DNA of 64,000 bases from Magnetococcales bacterium. Lineage in GTDB: Bacteria; Pseudomonadota; Magnetococcia; Magnetococcales; JADFYX01. Both the position numbers and the translations under genes were made by a program. The stretch is from NCBI GenBank assembly GCA_002753565.1, contig PEAM01000022.1:1-64000 (forward strand), read 5' to 3'. Shown here piece by piece: positions 50,581-59,828 of the stretch; position 1 is the first letter of the stretch; each line of letters begins with the position of its first letter. The notes under the pieces were generated by a model that made no database searches, was not told the DNA's origin, and saw nothing but the letters and a program-made list of their open reading frames with translations.

Positions 50581-53500
50581 GAGGATTTTTCCATCCCTTT
50601 GATCAATAGCTTGGTAAAATCATCCACCGGCAGGGGCCGGCTGAAATAGTAGCCTTGAATATAATCACAACCGCGGGTGGTTAAAAAATCCAACTGCTCC
50701 TTGGTCTCCACACCCTCGGCGACAACCTTGAGGTTCAGACTATGGGACATGGAGATGATGGCAGACACAATCTGCGCATCTTCGGAGTCGGCCGATAGAT
50801 CGCGGACGAAGGATTGATCAATTTTCAAGGTGTCGATGGGAAAACGTTTCAACACACTCAACGAAGAGTAGCCGGTACCAAAATCATCCATGGCGATGGA
50901 TATACCTCGGCTCTTGATCTGTTTCAGGATGGCGACCGCCTCATCGACATTATCCACCAGCATGCTCTCGGTAATCTCCAGTTCCAGATTTTCCGCCTTC
51001 AGACCACTATCTCGAAGGGCGGCATCCAGACGATTTAACAGGCTTTTCTCTCTAAATTGCCGGGTGGAGAGGTTGACCGCTATACAGAGGTTGGGATCGA
51101 TCTTCTGCCAATGGGCATTTTGAAAACAGGCCTCTCGCAAAATCCAATCCCCCAAAGGAACAATCAGACCGGTCTCCTCGGCAACCGGAATAAACTCTGC
51201 CGGAGAGACCAACCCGCCCCCCGTCTGATTCCACCGAACCAGAGACTCCATACTGACTATTTTGCCACTCTTGAGCTCCACCTTGGGTTGATGGTGCAGG
51301 AGAAATTGCCCCCGTTGAATGCCGGTCCGCATCTCATTTTCCAAGGCCAACCGACGAACAGCCCGCTCATCCAGGCTTTTGGTGAAAAACTGAAAATTAC
51401 TGCGGCCAAAATCTTTGGCTCTACTCATGGCCAAATCGGCATTTTTCAACAGGTCGTTGGGATCGTTGCCATCTTCCGGGAAAATGGTCAAGCCGACTGA
51501 GGCGGTTAAATGGAGATTTTGATTGCCAAGTTGAAAGGGCTTGGCAAGGGACCCAAAAAGACGTTGGGTCATCAAGGCAATCGCCTCGGCACTGCCGGCA
51601 TTGGGGTGGATGATGGAAAACTCATCCCCACCCAATCGACACACCGTGTCCTCCTGACGGACAGTCTCCAGAATACGGCCAGCCACCATTTTGAGCAGTT
51701 CATCACCCCAGACATGCCCCAGGCTGTCGTTGATCTTTTTAAACAGGTCGATATCAATGACCGTCACGCCCACCCGGGTATTGCCCCGTTTGGCATGGCG
51801 AATCGCCTGTTGCAAACGGTCTAGAAACAGCCCACGATTGGGCAGGCCGGTCAGGCCATCATGGGTGGTCGAGTAGACCAGCTTTTCATCACGCTGTTTA
51901 ATATCGGTCAGATCGTTGTAAATACAGACAAACTGTCTCACCTCTCTCTTATCGTTGTAGACCGCCTGGATGGAAACCTTGACCGGAAACACCTCCCCAT
52001 CCTTGCGGCGATTCCACAACTCTCCAATCCAACGCCCCTTCTCCAGCAACTGTTTCCACATTTCGGAATAGAATTGAGTATCCTGATGATCCGACCGAAA
52101 CAGGTTGGGGTTTTCACCTATTATTTCATCGGCCCCATAGCCGAAAAGCCGACAGAGCGCTGGATTAACCGAGACAATGGTGCCTTTTTTATCCGAAATA
52201 AAAATACCTTCATTGGTCTGATCCAGAACGGTTTGGACCAACTGAAGCTGGTCTTCCACCAAACGTAAATCGGTTATATCGTGAACCGTTCCCACCATAC
52301 GTGTGGCCTTGCCGGTTGAGTCTCTTGTTACCCAACCCCGTTCAACCACAATCCGCTCTTCACCAGAGGGTCTTACCACCCGGTGTTCGACACGGTAGGA
52401 GTAGTTGGTATCGACCAGAGCCTGCTTAATGGCTTCTTGAACTTTTTTGTGGTCATCCGGATGGACCGACTGAAGAAAAAGATCGTAGGTGGCGGGGGTG
52501 GCTTTGGGTGTCAGTCCGAAAATACGATAGACCTCATCCGTCCAGTTCAGCCCTCCCCCCTCAATATCCCACTCCCAACTACCCAGATGAGCAATTTGCT
52601 GACTGACCAGGAGGGTCTCTTCGGTCCTTTTCAAAAGAGTGATATCGGTAATCGTGCCCACATATCCCATCAGGTTATCGGCAACATCTCGCTCTTCGGA
52701 GGCCTGGCCCAACACCCAGGTGAGGGTCCCATCTGTTGAACAAAAACGATATCTTGAATAAAAAGGGGTCCCTTTCTCGACAAAAAGGGTCCAATCGGCA
52801 AAAACCTGTTTGCGATCATCCGGGTGGATTCCATGGGTCCACCCCTTGCCCAAGGCAGAGGAGGCGGGAATTCCGGCAATCTGGCACCATCTATCGTTGA
52901 CAAAGGTACACTCCCCGCTGGCATCGGCATAAAAGACCCCAACCGGAGAGATCCCCACCAACGCCTGCATCTCCGCTTCACTCTGTTGCAGAGCAGCCAG
53001 GTCGGACTTTTGCCGATTTTCATAGCGACGAAAGATATGGCTGATCAGGAAGGTGACCACCAAACAGAGAACAATCAGGCCACTCTGCATGATCCGAAAA
53101 CGGTTGAGATCCTTTTCAATCGCCATGTTGAGGGTAATCTCGACCTGATCGACCTGTCGAAGCAGCTCTTTGAAGGTGGTATCAAAATATTGATCGAGAA
53201 CCGTCCCGACACCGGAGGCGGATTGATTCTCCCAACGTTTTTTGGCCAGAGAATGGAACTGCTCTATTTTGAGGGAAACCTCGTTGATTTCGTGGCGTAG
53301 TTGGGCATCGTGGAGGGGAACAATCAGCCCTTTCTCATTGCCACCCCCCTGGAGCATGGCCTGAGCATACCAGGCAGACTGCTCGATATGCTGATAGACC
53401 TCTTGAATCATCTGACCCCTGTCGCCACTAATGGCCTCCTCAAACCATAAATGACCAATGGCAGCCTCAAATTTGATCTCCATGGCGGCATGGACAAGGG

Positions 53501-53645
53501 GCATGTAGCGTTGGGAGATTCGGGAACCGGTAAACAGGGAGTACCCCATGGCAGCCGCGATCAGAAACCCCAACCCGACAATGAAGGGAACCAAACTTCC
53601 CTTTGATACCTTTTGTGTTTCTGTAGTATTCTGTTGCGCTTTCAT
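50577..53645 (-). CDS. Membrane sensor with PAS, GGDEF and EAL domains
   Basis: About 1022 residues. Two transmembrane segments (about 18-38 and 190-210) enclose a periplasmic helical sensing region; then PAS domains (ISPVGVFYADASGECTFVN; SQQIAHLGSWEWDIEG; ILDQTNEGIFISDKKG in parts), GGDEF (RLGGDEFSII intact, near 690) and EAL (ESLVRW as ExLxR, near 805; later DDFGTGYSSL). It could make and break c-di-GMP. ATG 53645 is chosen for its GGAAGAG; ATG 53675 and GTG 53696 are alternatives. A PilZ-like protein is encoded 4 kb upstream. Confidence 0.9.
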   Translation of the reverse strand: MKAQQNTTETQKVSKGSLVPFIVGLGFLIAAAMGYSLFTGSRISQRYMPLVHAAMEIKFEAAIGHLWFEEAISGDRGQMIQEVYQHIEQSAWYAQAMLQGGGNEKGLIVPLHDAQLRHEINEVSLKIEQFHSLAKKRWENQSASGVGTVLDQYFDTTFKELLRQVDQVEITLNMAIEKDLNRFRIMQSGLIVLCLVVTFLISHIFRRYENRQKSDLAALQQSEAEMQALVGISPVGVFYADASGECTFVNDRWCQIAGIPASSALGKGWTHGIHPDDRKQVFADWTLFVEKGTPFYSRYRFCSTDGTLTWVLGQASEERDVADNLMGYVGTITDITLLKRTEETLLVSQQIAHLGSWEWDIEGGGLNWTDEVYRIFGLTPKATPATYDLFLQSVHPDDHKKVQEAIKQALVDTNYSYRVEHRVVRPSGEERIVVERGWVTRDSTGKATRMVGTVHDITDLRLVEDQLQLVQTVLDQTNEGIFISDKKGTIVSVNPALCRLFGYGADEIIGENPNLFRSDHQDTQFYSEMWKQLLEKGRWIGELWNRRKDGEVFPVKVSIQAVYNDKREVRQFVCIYNDLTDIKQRDEKLVYSTTHDGLTGLPNRGLFLDRLQQAIRHAKRGNTRVGVTVIDIDLFKKINDSLGHVWGDELLKMVAGRILETVRQEDTVCRLGGDEFSIIHPNAGSAEAIALMTQRLFGSLAKPFQLGNQNLHLTASVGLTIFPEDGNDPNDLLKNADLAMSRAKDFGRSNFQFFTKSLDERAVRRLALENEMRTGIQRGQFLLHHQPKVELKSGKIVSMESLVRWNQTGGGLVSPAEFIPVAEETGLIVPLGDWILREACFQNAHWQKIDPNLCIAVNLSTRQFREKSLLNRLDAALRDSGLKAENLELEITESMLVDNVDEAVAILKQIKSRGISIAMDDFGTGYSSLSVLKRFPIDTLKIDQSFVRDLSADSEDAQIVSAIISMSHSLNLKVVAEGVETKEQLDFLTTRGCDYIQGYYFSRPLPVDDFTKLLIKGMEKSS

Positions 53646-53804
53646 ACTCTTCCAGATTTCGGTTAACCATGCCATGGTTCCGATCAGACGAAACACGGTA
53701 CAGAAGCAGATTGTCAGCTAAACACCAGCCAAACCAATACTAAACCAATATGGGCCAAAAAACCACGGCAGTAGAAGGAAAAAGTTCTCTTAACTTCCCG
53801 CCAT

Positions 53805-54149
53805 TCAAACTTGGCCAAACCGCTGCCAGAACCACTCCTGAGGAGAGAGATATTTTTTACTCTCCTCCCTAGAGAACGAAAACCGGTACTGCGCACAATA
53901 ACCATCCAAAATAGCTTTGGCTTCCACAATCTGCCTGGTGAACTTCTGATGCGCTCTGGCGTGGCCCCCTACCCGATCGGGGTGCCACTGTTTAAGCAAT
54001 CTTTTAGCACTCTCCTCAATCTCACCTCCTGTGGCTGTCTCACCCAGTCCCAACACCTCCCTTGCCCAGGTAAGACGCTGGTAGAGTCCGGCTTCGTCAC
54101 TTAAGTCATCCATTGTGGGCGGGATGGGCTCTTGTTTAGGATTGGTCAT
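53805..54149 (-). CDS. J-domain (DnaJ-like) protein
   Basis: About 114 residues; the C-terminal half is a J domain with the HPD motif in LKQWHPDRVGG. The N-terminal LSDEAGLYQRLTWAREVLGLG precedes. ATG 54149 is preferred to GTG 54170. It should stimulate an Hsp70 (DnaK). Weak coupling to the flanking genes; it is divergent from the phosphodiesterase gene. Confidence 0.8.
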   Translation of the reverse strand: MTNPKQEPIPPTMDDLSDEAGLYQRLTWAREVLGLGETATGGEIEESAKRLLKQWHPDRVGGHARAHQKFTRQIVEAKAILDGYCAQYRFSFSREESKKYLSPQEWFWQRFGQV

Positions 54150-54319
54150 CACGCAATCAGCACCTCTCACGGCTCAAAATATAATAAAACAGGTAAACAC
54201 ATCCATGTTAGAGTGTACACTCCCCGCTGTGGTTCCTGGCTCACTTCCACGTCATGGAGTGCGATGGTATTCTCCTGGATACCAGATCACCCCCTTCCAT
54301 AATGATAGGATATGAAATC

Positions 54320-55078
54320 ATGCGAATCCTGCAAATCACCGACTTTCATCTCTACTCAGACCCAGAAAAAAACTATCGAGGTGTTCTGCCCACTCAAACC
54401 CTGGATACCGTCCTCTCTGCCATCACCAAACGAGGAGAGCCCATTGAATTGATCCTGGCAACAGGGGATCTGGTGGCTGATGATTGGGAAGCTTATGGGA
54501 TCATCAAAGAGAGACTGCTTGGCCTGGAGATACCGGTCGCCATCCTACCGGGAAACCACGACAACCCCAAGGAGATGAAAAAAAGAGTCGCAGGAGGGCC
54601 GCTCCATCTCTCCTCCTCCTACTCTCTGGATGGATGGCGCATTATTCAACTCAACTCTGCCCTTCCCGGTCAGGTGGCTGGGCGATTATCCCAAACAGAG
54701 CTTGAACTCCTGAAAGAACAACTGGCAAGCCATCACGACACCCACCTGCTCATCGCATTGCACCATCAACCGGTACCTGTTGGTTCGGCGTGGATGGATG
54801 CCATCGGCTTGGAAAACCCAGAGGCGTTTTTTGCCCTAATAGACCCTCATCCACAGGTAAGAGGCATCGTTTTTGGTCATATCCATCAGGCATTTGATGG
54901 CTGGCGCGGGTCAATCCCCCTGATGGGAACCCCCTCAACAGGGCTGCAGTTTGCCGCCAACTCTCAGCAGATGCAAACCAGTGCCGAGTTGCCAGCTTAC
55001 CGTATCTTGGACCTCAACCCGGACGGCTCCATCCAGTCGGAGGTTGTCCGTGTCACGGCTTCCAATCCTAAAGGCTAA
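54320..55078 (+). CDS. cpdA: CpdA-type cyclic-nucleotide phosphodiesterase
   Basis: About 252 residues of calcineurin-like fold. Metal-binding motifs: DFH near the N-terminus (QITDFHLY), ATGDLVADD, LPGNHDN, HHQPVP and FGHIHQAF. The arrangement is that of 3',5'-cyclic-AMP phosphodiesterase CpdA. An in-frame ATG at 54302 would add six residues. Substrate is by homology only. Confidence 0.85.
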   Translation: MRILQITDFHLYSDPEKNYRGVLPTQTLDTVLSAITKRGEPIELILATGDLVADDWEAYGIIKERLLGLEIPVAILPGNHDNPKEMKKRVAGGPLHLSSSYSLDGWRIIQLNSALPGQVAGRLSQTELELLKEQLASHHDTHLLIALHHQPVPVGSAWMDAIGLENPEAFFALIDPHPQVRGIVFGHIHQAFDGWRGSIPLMGTPSTGLQFAANSQQMQTSAELPAYRILDLNPDGSIQSEVVRVTASNPKG

Positions 55079-55171
55079 AGCCCTCCTTAAGCGGACAGCC
55101 ACGATTAAAGAACCAGTTTTTTTCTACTTCGGCGGGGACGGGAAAGGTATTCGACAACCAGGAGGTAGAGG

Positions 55172-55309
55172 ATGGCAAAAGGAAGAATAATCAGAACGAA
55201 TTCCACAGTCTACTCCCATAAACTGATAGGGTTACATGTTTTTTTTATTGAAGGGATATTTTTCTCAGGCTTTTTACCGACAGGCTATTCCCCTCGCCTA
55301 CTCTTCTGA
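55172..55309 (+). CDS. Possible small ORF (45 aa) with strong ribosome site
   Basis: AGGAGGTAGAGG lies just before ATG 55172. The product begins MAKGRIIRTNS and has a hydrophobic middle (GLHVFFIEGIFFSGF). It overlaps the minus-strand small ORF that follows; one of the two is probably not coding. Confidence 0.28.
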   Translation: MAKGRIIRTNSTVYSHKLIGLHVFFIEGIFFSGFLPTGYSPRLLF

Positions 55310-55442
55310 CCTTCTCTTTGTTCAGGTCGGGAATAATGGAGAAAACATCCTCGGGGGAGAGGCCATTCACAAGAACCTGACCCTGATGGATCAAGGTATA
55401 GCCCTTTTTCTCTTTCTTGATTTTAGTAGCACCCATAGCCAT
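55245..55442 (-). CDS. Small basic protein (65 aa), unknown
   Basis: ATG start with GGGTAAG in front. Lys-rich, with KKGYTLIHQGQVLVNGLSPEDVF, which looks like a folded beta-hairpin segment. Family unknown. Overlaps the candidate 55172 ORF on the other strand. Confidence 0.4.
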   Translation of the reverse strand: MAMGATKIKKEKKGYTLIHQGQVLVNGLSPEDVFSIIPDLNKEKVRRVGEGNSLSVKSLRKISLQ

Positions 55443-55768
55443 CTTACCCGCATAGATTCAGGACCGCTCAAGCCAGCCGCAGCATTGACAGATTAATGGT
55501 CCTTTTCAAACATCCGTTAATTTATTTTACTGAATCTTAGAACACTTTTCTTCGGATGAAAAGCCCTTTTTGGCCTTTCAACTGTTTTTTCTCTCCTGTT
55601 CGACTGAGATTATCTATTTTTGTTCCCACAAAAATGGTACACTTTGGATAGAGGGTCGGGTATCAAAAAAGATCTTTTTTTTCATCGATCAAACCCTTTT
55701 TTCCATCCAGACAACCCTCGGGGAGCAACCGCCACTCTCCCCCACCCGTAACCAGGGAGAACAGAAGA
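55443..55768. other. Intergenic stretch upstream of the 55.8-57.8 kb gene run
   Basis: No gene seen. T-rich, with possible promoter elements near 55620-55655 (TTGTTC and TTTGGATAG). It probably contains the promoter of the following genes. Confidence 0.4.
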
Positions 55769-56074
55769 GTGAACAACCGTTCCGAACAGGAGATTCTGGC
55801 GCTGATTCACCATCTGCGCAGAAAATCTGGCATCAAACCCATCCCCTACTCACAAGAGGAGTTAAACAGCGATATTTTTTCCACCTTCTCTTCGGTTATG
55901 GCCCCAGGAGGGAGTTCCAAACCAACCCCTCCTCCAAGGGTTTCTGAGACTATTTTACCCCCACCAACCCAACCACCTCCTGCCCCACTGCTCTCAACCC
56001 AAGAACCGGAAATTCCCCAAAAGATCGGCCAACACCCCCCTCACCACCGCCCCTCATTCAGCATCAAATGCTAG
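55769..56074 (+). CDS. Proline-rich small protein (101 aa)
   Basis: GTG start. A short helical N-terminus (SEQEILALIHHLRRKSGI) is followed by a long Pro/Thr/Ser linker (PPPTQPPPAPL) and a basic end. Unrecognised; first gene of the run ending with the hemerythrin protein. Confidence 0.45.
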   Translation: MNNRSEQEILALIHHLRRKSGIKPIPYSQEELNSDIFSTFSSVMAPGGSSKPTPPPRVSETILPPPTQPPPAPLLSTQEPEIPQKIGQHPPHHRPSFSIKC

Positions 56075-56110
56075 CAGACCCTTTTTCCCTGTTAAGCCAC
56101 CGTTAAAACC

Positions 56111-56674
56111 ATGATGGAACCGAGCCTCTATCCGCTGCAGAAGGCCCACGAAAGCCGGCTCTATTTAATTGCCCTGGTTCTTCTTATCGCCCGCCTTCGT
56201 ACCCTTTCCACCACCAACCGTTTTTTAACAGGCCTCTTCAACCTGTTGGGAACCTTTTTCCACGAACTGGCCCATTATATGGTTGGCCTATTACTGGGAG
56301 CAAAACCCAGCGGTTTTTCTCTCTGGCCCAAACCCCATAGGGAAGGAGGTGTTGTGTTGGGGAGTGTCACCTTTGCAAACCTTCGTTTTTACAACACCCT
56401 CCCAACAGCACTGGCCCCATTGCTGCTCTTTATTTTAGCCTACCTGGCAAACATTCGTCTATTCAGCCCACAGGACGAGAGTCTCTTTTCCTATACCCTC
56501 TCCCTTTTTATCATCGTAATTCTACTGGAAAATGCCATCCCTTCCACCACAGACATCAAGGTGGCATTTCGTGATAAACTCGGTCTGACGCTTTACGTCG
56601 GAGGCGGTTTAGTCTACCTTTTCCGAAACCAGATTGAAGCTAAACTGCCCCTTTGGGTACCGTTTTTTCAGTGA
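56111..56674 (+). CDS. Membrane zinc metalloprotease-like protein (M50-like)
   Basis: 187 residues, five or so hydrophobic segments. HELAH at about 57-61 in FFHELAHYMVGLLLGAKP fits the HExxH zinc site of M50-type intramembrane proteases, and NAIPSTTDIK near 145 could supply the third ligand region. Much shorter than S2P/RseP (no PDZ), like small M50 paralogues. Substrate unknown. Confidence 0.7.
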   Translation: MMEPSLYPLQKAHESRLYLIALVLLIARLRTLSTTNRFLTGLFNLLGTFFHELAHYMVGLLLGAKPSGFSLWPKPHREGGVVLGSVTFANLRFYNTLPTALAPLLLFILAYLANIRLFSPQDESLFSYTLSLFIIVILLENAIPSTTDIKVAFRDKLGLTLYVGGGLVYLFRNQIEAKLPLWVPFFQ

Positions 56675-56688
56675 AGAGGAGTACGAGG

Positions 56689-56901
56689 GTGAATGAGTCA
56701 AAAATTGATCAAGCACAAGGGTTGACCCCTGAAGGGATTCAAAAGCTGGAGGCTCTGAAAGCCGAACTGGAAGGGATGAGCCTGGCTATCCAGAACCTGG
56801 AAGGAAAAGACCAATATGAGATAGAGGGACGCATCCGGGCTTTTCAGGATAAAGAGGCTGAGATTAAAACGTTTCTTCGTGAGTTGGGTCTCCTCCCTTA
56901 A
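56689..56901 (+). CDS. Small coiled-coil protein (70 aa)
   Basis: GTG start at 56689 with AGAGGAG seven bases before it. Mostly helix with heptad-like charge (GIQKLEALKAELEGMSLAIQNLEGK in parts). Unknown function, 30 bases ahead of the hemerythrin-rhodanese gene and 14 after the peptidase gene, so likely an operon. Confidence 0.6.
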   Translation: MNESKIDQAQGLTPEGIQKLEALKAELEGMSLAIQNLEGKDQYEIEGRIRAFQDKEAEIKTFLRELGLLP

Positions 56902-56931
56902 CAAGAACCTCTTCTTTTAAAAGGCAACGGT

Positions 56932-57762
56932 ATGCGCACGTTTTCTCTGGCAGATGTCGGTGTTGAGCGGTTTAACAACGACCATAAACGGCTGCTTTTC
57001 TATCTTGAGGCGTTCACCCGTCTGGCCAAGCGGTTTGCGCAGCACCAACCCAAAGAAGATGATTGGGACCAGGTCGACCAGCTTTTCCCTCGACTGGAGC
57101 GCTATACCCAAAGCCATTTCAAAGAGGAAGAGGATCTGATGCTGGCGCAACACTATCCCCATCTATCCGAACATCAGACCCAACACACCAACCTGATTAA
57201 ACACCTGGAACAGTTAAAAAAAGGTGTTAAAACAAGAGATGAAAGGGAAATTGCCAAGCTCGAAGACTTTTTGCTGGATTGGCTTTCCAACCACATCAAC
57301 AAAAGCGATCTTCAATACCGGGGTCTGCTCCAGCGGGCCGAAACCCGAAATATTATCGACTCCGCCCTGTTCAACGAGATAATCTCTGTCTCTCAACTCA
57401 ACCAGATTGTCAAACAGCCCCCTTCCGATGCTCTCATCGTCGACCTGCGTACCGAAACAGAGCAGCAGGAGGGGATTATTCCTGGATCACACCTGTTTCC
57501 CTGTCATCATAATCTGCTGAACAGGCAAGATACCCAACCCTTCAAAGAAGATTTTATGCAACGGTTCAACCCCAACATGTTTGACCCGGAAAAACGCTAT
57601 TTTTTAATCTGCCGTTCCGGCCCCCGAACAGAAATTGCCCTGGAAGTTTTTCTAGAGCACAACCTGATGGCCTGTGAGTTGATTGGTGGCATTCAGGAGT
57701 GGTTGAGAGAAGGTCTCCCCCTTGAGACCATCACCCCCCAGACTCCAAGGATTGGGAGCTGA
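56932..57762 (+). CDS. Bacteriohemerythrin-rhodanese fusion
   Basis: 276 residues. The N-terminal part is a hemerythrin-like di-iron bundle with H18, H62xxxE66, H81xxxH85 (and H77) and H121xxxxD126. The C-terminal part (about 155-268) is a rhodanese with active-site loop CRSGPR at 227-232. Hemerythrins bind O2 or NO; rhodaneses transfer sulfane sulfur. A coupled role in redox or sulfide/oxygen sensing is inference. It is the last gene of its run and is followed by a bidirectional terminator. A separate rhodanese with CRSGHR is at 62815. Confidence 0.88.
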   Translation: MRTFSLADVGVERFNNDHKRLLFYLEAFTRLAKRFAQHQPKEDDWDQVDQLFPRLERYTQSHFKEEEDLMLAQHYPHLSEHQTQHTNLIKHLEQLKKGVKTRDEREIAKLEDFLLDWLSNHINKSDLQYRGLLQRAETRNIIDSALFNEIISVSQLNQIVKQPPSDALIVDLRTETEQQEGIIPGSHLFPCHHNLLNRQDTQPFKEDFMQRFNPNMFDPEKRYFLICRSGPRTEIALEVFLEHNLMACELIGGIQEWLREGLPLETITPQTPRIGS

Positions 57763-57803
57763 CGAGTGGTGTGACTCACCCAGTCAAAGTATCACCAACA
57801 GCC

Positions 57804-57840
57804 AAAAAAAAGGCCACCCCAATCCGGGTGGCCTTTTTTT
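57804..57840. terminator. Bidirectional Rho-independent terminator
   Basis: AAAAAAAGGCCACCC and GGGTGGCCTTTTTTT form a perfect stem with A and T tracts on both sides, between the convergent hemerythrin and glnA genes. Confidence 0.92.
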
Positions 57841-57862
57841 ATTTACCAGATACTAAAAACAG

Positions 57863-59284
57863 TTAGCAGCTGTAGTACATCTCAAACTCAGCTGGGTGCG
57901 GTGTATGCTCAACTTTATGCACCTCATCCATTTTCAATTCAATCCAGGCATCGATCAGGTCATCGCTGAACACATCGCCCTTGGTCAAAAATTCACGGTC
58001 AACATTGAGTGCTTCCAAGGCCTCACGCAGAGAACCACAAACCGTTGGAATACCGGAAAGCTCTTCTGGTGGCAGATCATAAAGATTTTTATCCATGGGT
58101 GCGCCGGGATCAATTTTGTTTTGAATGCCGTCCATACCCGCCATCATGATGGCGGCAAAACACATATAGGGGTTGGCTGTGGGGTCAGGAAAACGCACTT
58201 CACACCGTTTGGCAGCCGGGTTGGATGCCGCCGGAATACGGATACTGGCTGAGCGGTTGCGGGCTGAGTGGGCCAACAGTACAGGGGCTTCAAAACCGGG
58301 AATCAACCGCTTGTAAGAGTTGGTTGAAGAGTTGGTGAAAGCGTTCAATGCCCGAGCATGTTTTTTGATGCCACCAATGAAATAGAGTGCCTCTTCTGAA
58401 AGATCTGCATACTGGTTGCCAGCAAAAATCGGCTTACCCTCTTTCCAGATAGAGATATGGGTGTGCATTCCGGAGCCGTTGTCGCCGGCCAGAGGCTTGG
58501 GCATAAAGGTTGCCGTCTTGCCTGCGGCATGGGCCACATTATGCACCACATACTTGTAGCGTTGGATGTTGTCGGCCATCTCCAGCAGAGGACCATATTT
58601 CATGTCGATTTCACACTGGCCTGCTGTCGCCACCTCATGGTGGTGGAACTCGATGGTGATCCCCATCTCTTCCATCACCATACTCATCTCAGAACGGATA
58701 TCGTGGAGAGAGTCAACCGGAGCCGTTGGAAAATAGCCCCCCTTCACGCCAGGACGGTGTCCCAGGTTACCATCTTCATAATCGGTTGTGGAGTTCCAAG
58801 CGCCCTCTTCGGAGTCCAATTCGACGGTTGCGTAGTTGATGCCGGTACCAAAACGTACGGAATCGAAAATAAAGAATTCTGCCTCAGGACCGATCAAGAC
58901 CTGATCGCCCAATCCGGTAAACTTGAGATATTCTGTGGCCCGTTTGGCTACGGCCCGTGGGTCGCGAGAGTACCCTTCACCTGTGAAAGGATCAACAATA
59001 TCACAGATGAGGATAAGGGTTGGAACATCGGTAAAAGGGTCCATGGTGGCGGTAGCGGCATCGGGCATATAGACCATATCGGACTGGTCAATCACACACC
59101 ATCCGGCAATGGAAGAGCCATCAAAGCCGAAACCATTAACAAAGGAGTCCTCGTCAACCTGAGAAGAAGGTGCGGTAATATGCTGCCACTTTCCATGAAA
59201 ATCGGTGAAACGAAAATCGATAAAACGGACATCGTTCTCTTTGATCATATCCATTACTTTTTTTACTGCTTCTTGGTCTGACAT
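57863..59284 (-). CDS. glnA: Glutamine synthetase, type I
   Basis: 473 residues from ATG 59284 (AGAGGA upstream; longer in-frame start unlikely). It makes glutamine from glutamate, ammonia and ATP. Signatures: [10 protein letters not shown] near 52-61, the ATP site [26 protein letters not shown] and the Tyr adenylylation site in NLYDLPPEE. So it is the adenylylation-controlled proteobacterial form. A decayed ammonium transporter lies just upstream. Confidence 0.97.
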   Translation of the reverse strand: MSDQEAVKKVMDMIKENDVRFIDFRFTDFHGKWQHITAPSSQVDEDSFVNGFGFDGSSIAGWCVIDQSDMVYMPDAATATMDPFTDVPTLILICDIVDPFTGEGYSRDPRAVAKRATEYLKFTGLGDQVLIGPEAEFFIFDSVRFGTGINYATVELDSEEGAWNSTTDYEDGNLGHRPGVKGGYFPTAPVDSLHDIRSEMSMVMEEMGITIEFHHHEVATAGQCEIDMKYGPLLEMADNIQRYKYVVHNVAHAAGKTATFMPKPLAGDNGSGMHTHISIWKEGKPIFAGNQYADLSEEALYFIGGIKKHARALNAFTNSSTNSYKRLIPGFEAPVLLAHSARNRSASIRIPAASNPAAKRCEVRFPDPTANPYMCFAAIMMAGMDGIQNKIDPGAPMDKNLYDLPPEELSGIPTVCGSLREALEALNVDREFLTKGDVFSDDLIDAWIELKMDEVHKVEHTPHPAEFEMYYSC

Positions 59285-59351
59285 TGCCGATCCTCTTATA
59301 ACTAAATGGTTGGTGTTTAAATTAAAAAACAAAATTAATCAGATATTTACA

Positions 59352-59606
59352 CTAAAGAGTGTCGTCTCTCTCATCATAAAGAACCAAGTCAAGACCTTCT
59401 GTCTCCTCATCCATGGTAACCCACAGCCCGACCACGGAGTCGACCAAATAATGCAAAACAGAATGCCACTCCAGGCAAATCCAGCCAATCATGGTACCCC
59501 CAAACGGGCCTACATAACCAGAGGTTGGAATGATGATTCTCAACCCGGCCAGCATACCAGTGACAATACCCAATAGACTAGGTTTTCCGTGACCATGGTC
59601 ATGTAA
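59352..59606 (-). pseudogene. Ammonium transporter Amt fragment
   Basis: Reads HGKPSLLGIVTGMLAGLRII, a match to the Amt HGKPSxLGxxTGxxAGL block, then PTSGYVGPFGG and the C-terminal tail VVGLWVTMDEETEGLDLVL. The segment between is missing, and so is the N-terminal two-thirds, so it has lost part of its pore and is not functional. Its place next to glnA is the usual one for amt, and it is read in the same direction. Confidence 0.8.
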
Positions 59607-59828
59607 ACCCAAGGACACATCGGAGCATAAGATTCCCCCCATCTCTGCAAAACAAAAGCCAGACAAACTAACATTTGATTAATACAGGCTATTTGACTAC
59701 TATTCAGGAAGAAACAGAGGAAATGAGCAGAGGATGCGCTTAAAAAACAGGCAGAACGCCCTTATTTTAAGCATAAACCAGACTATGTACGCACAAAATA
59801 TCAGCACCGCTGGGGAAGGGAGCCTCTG

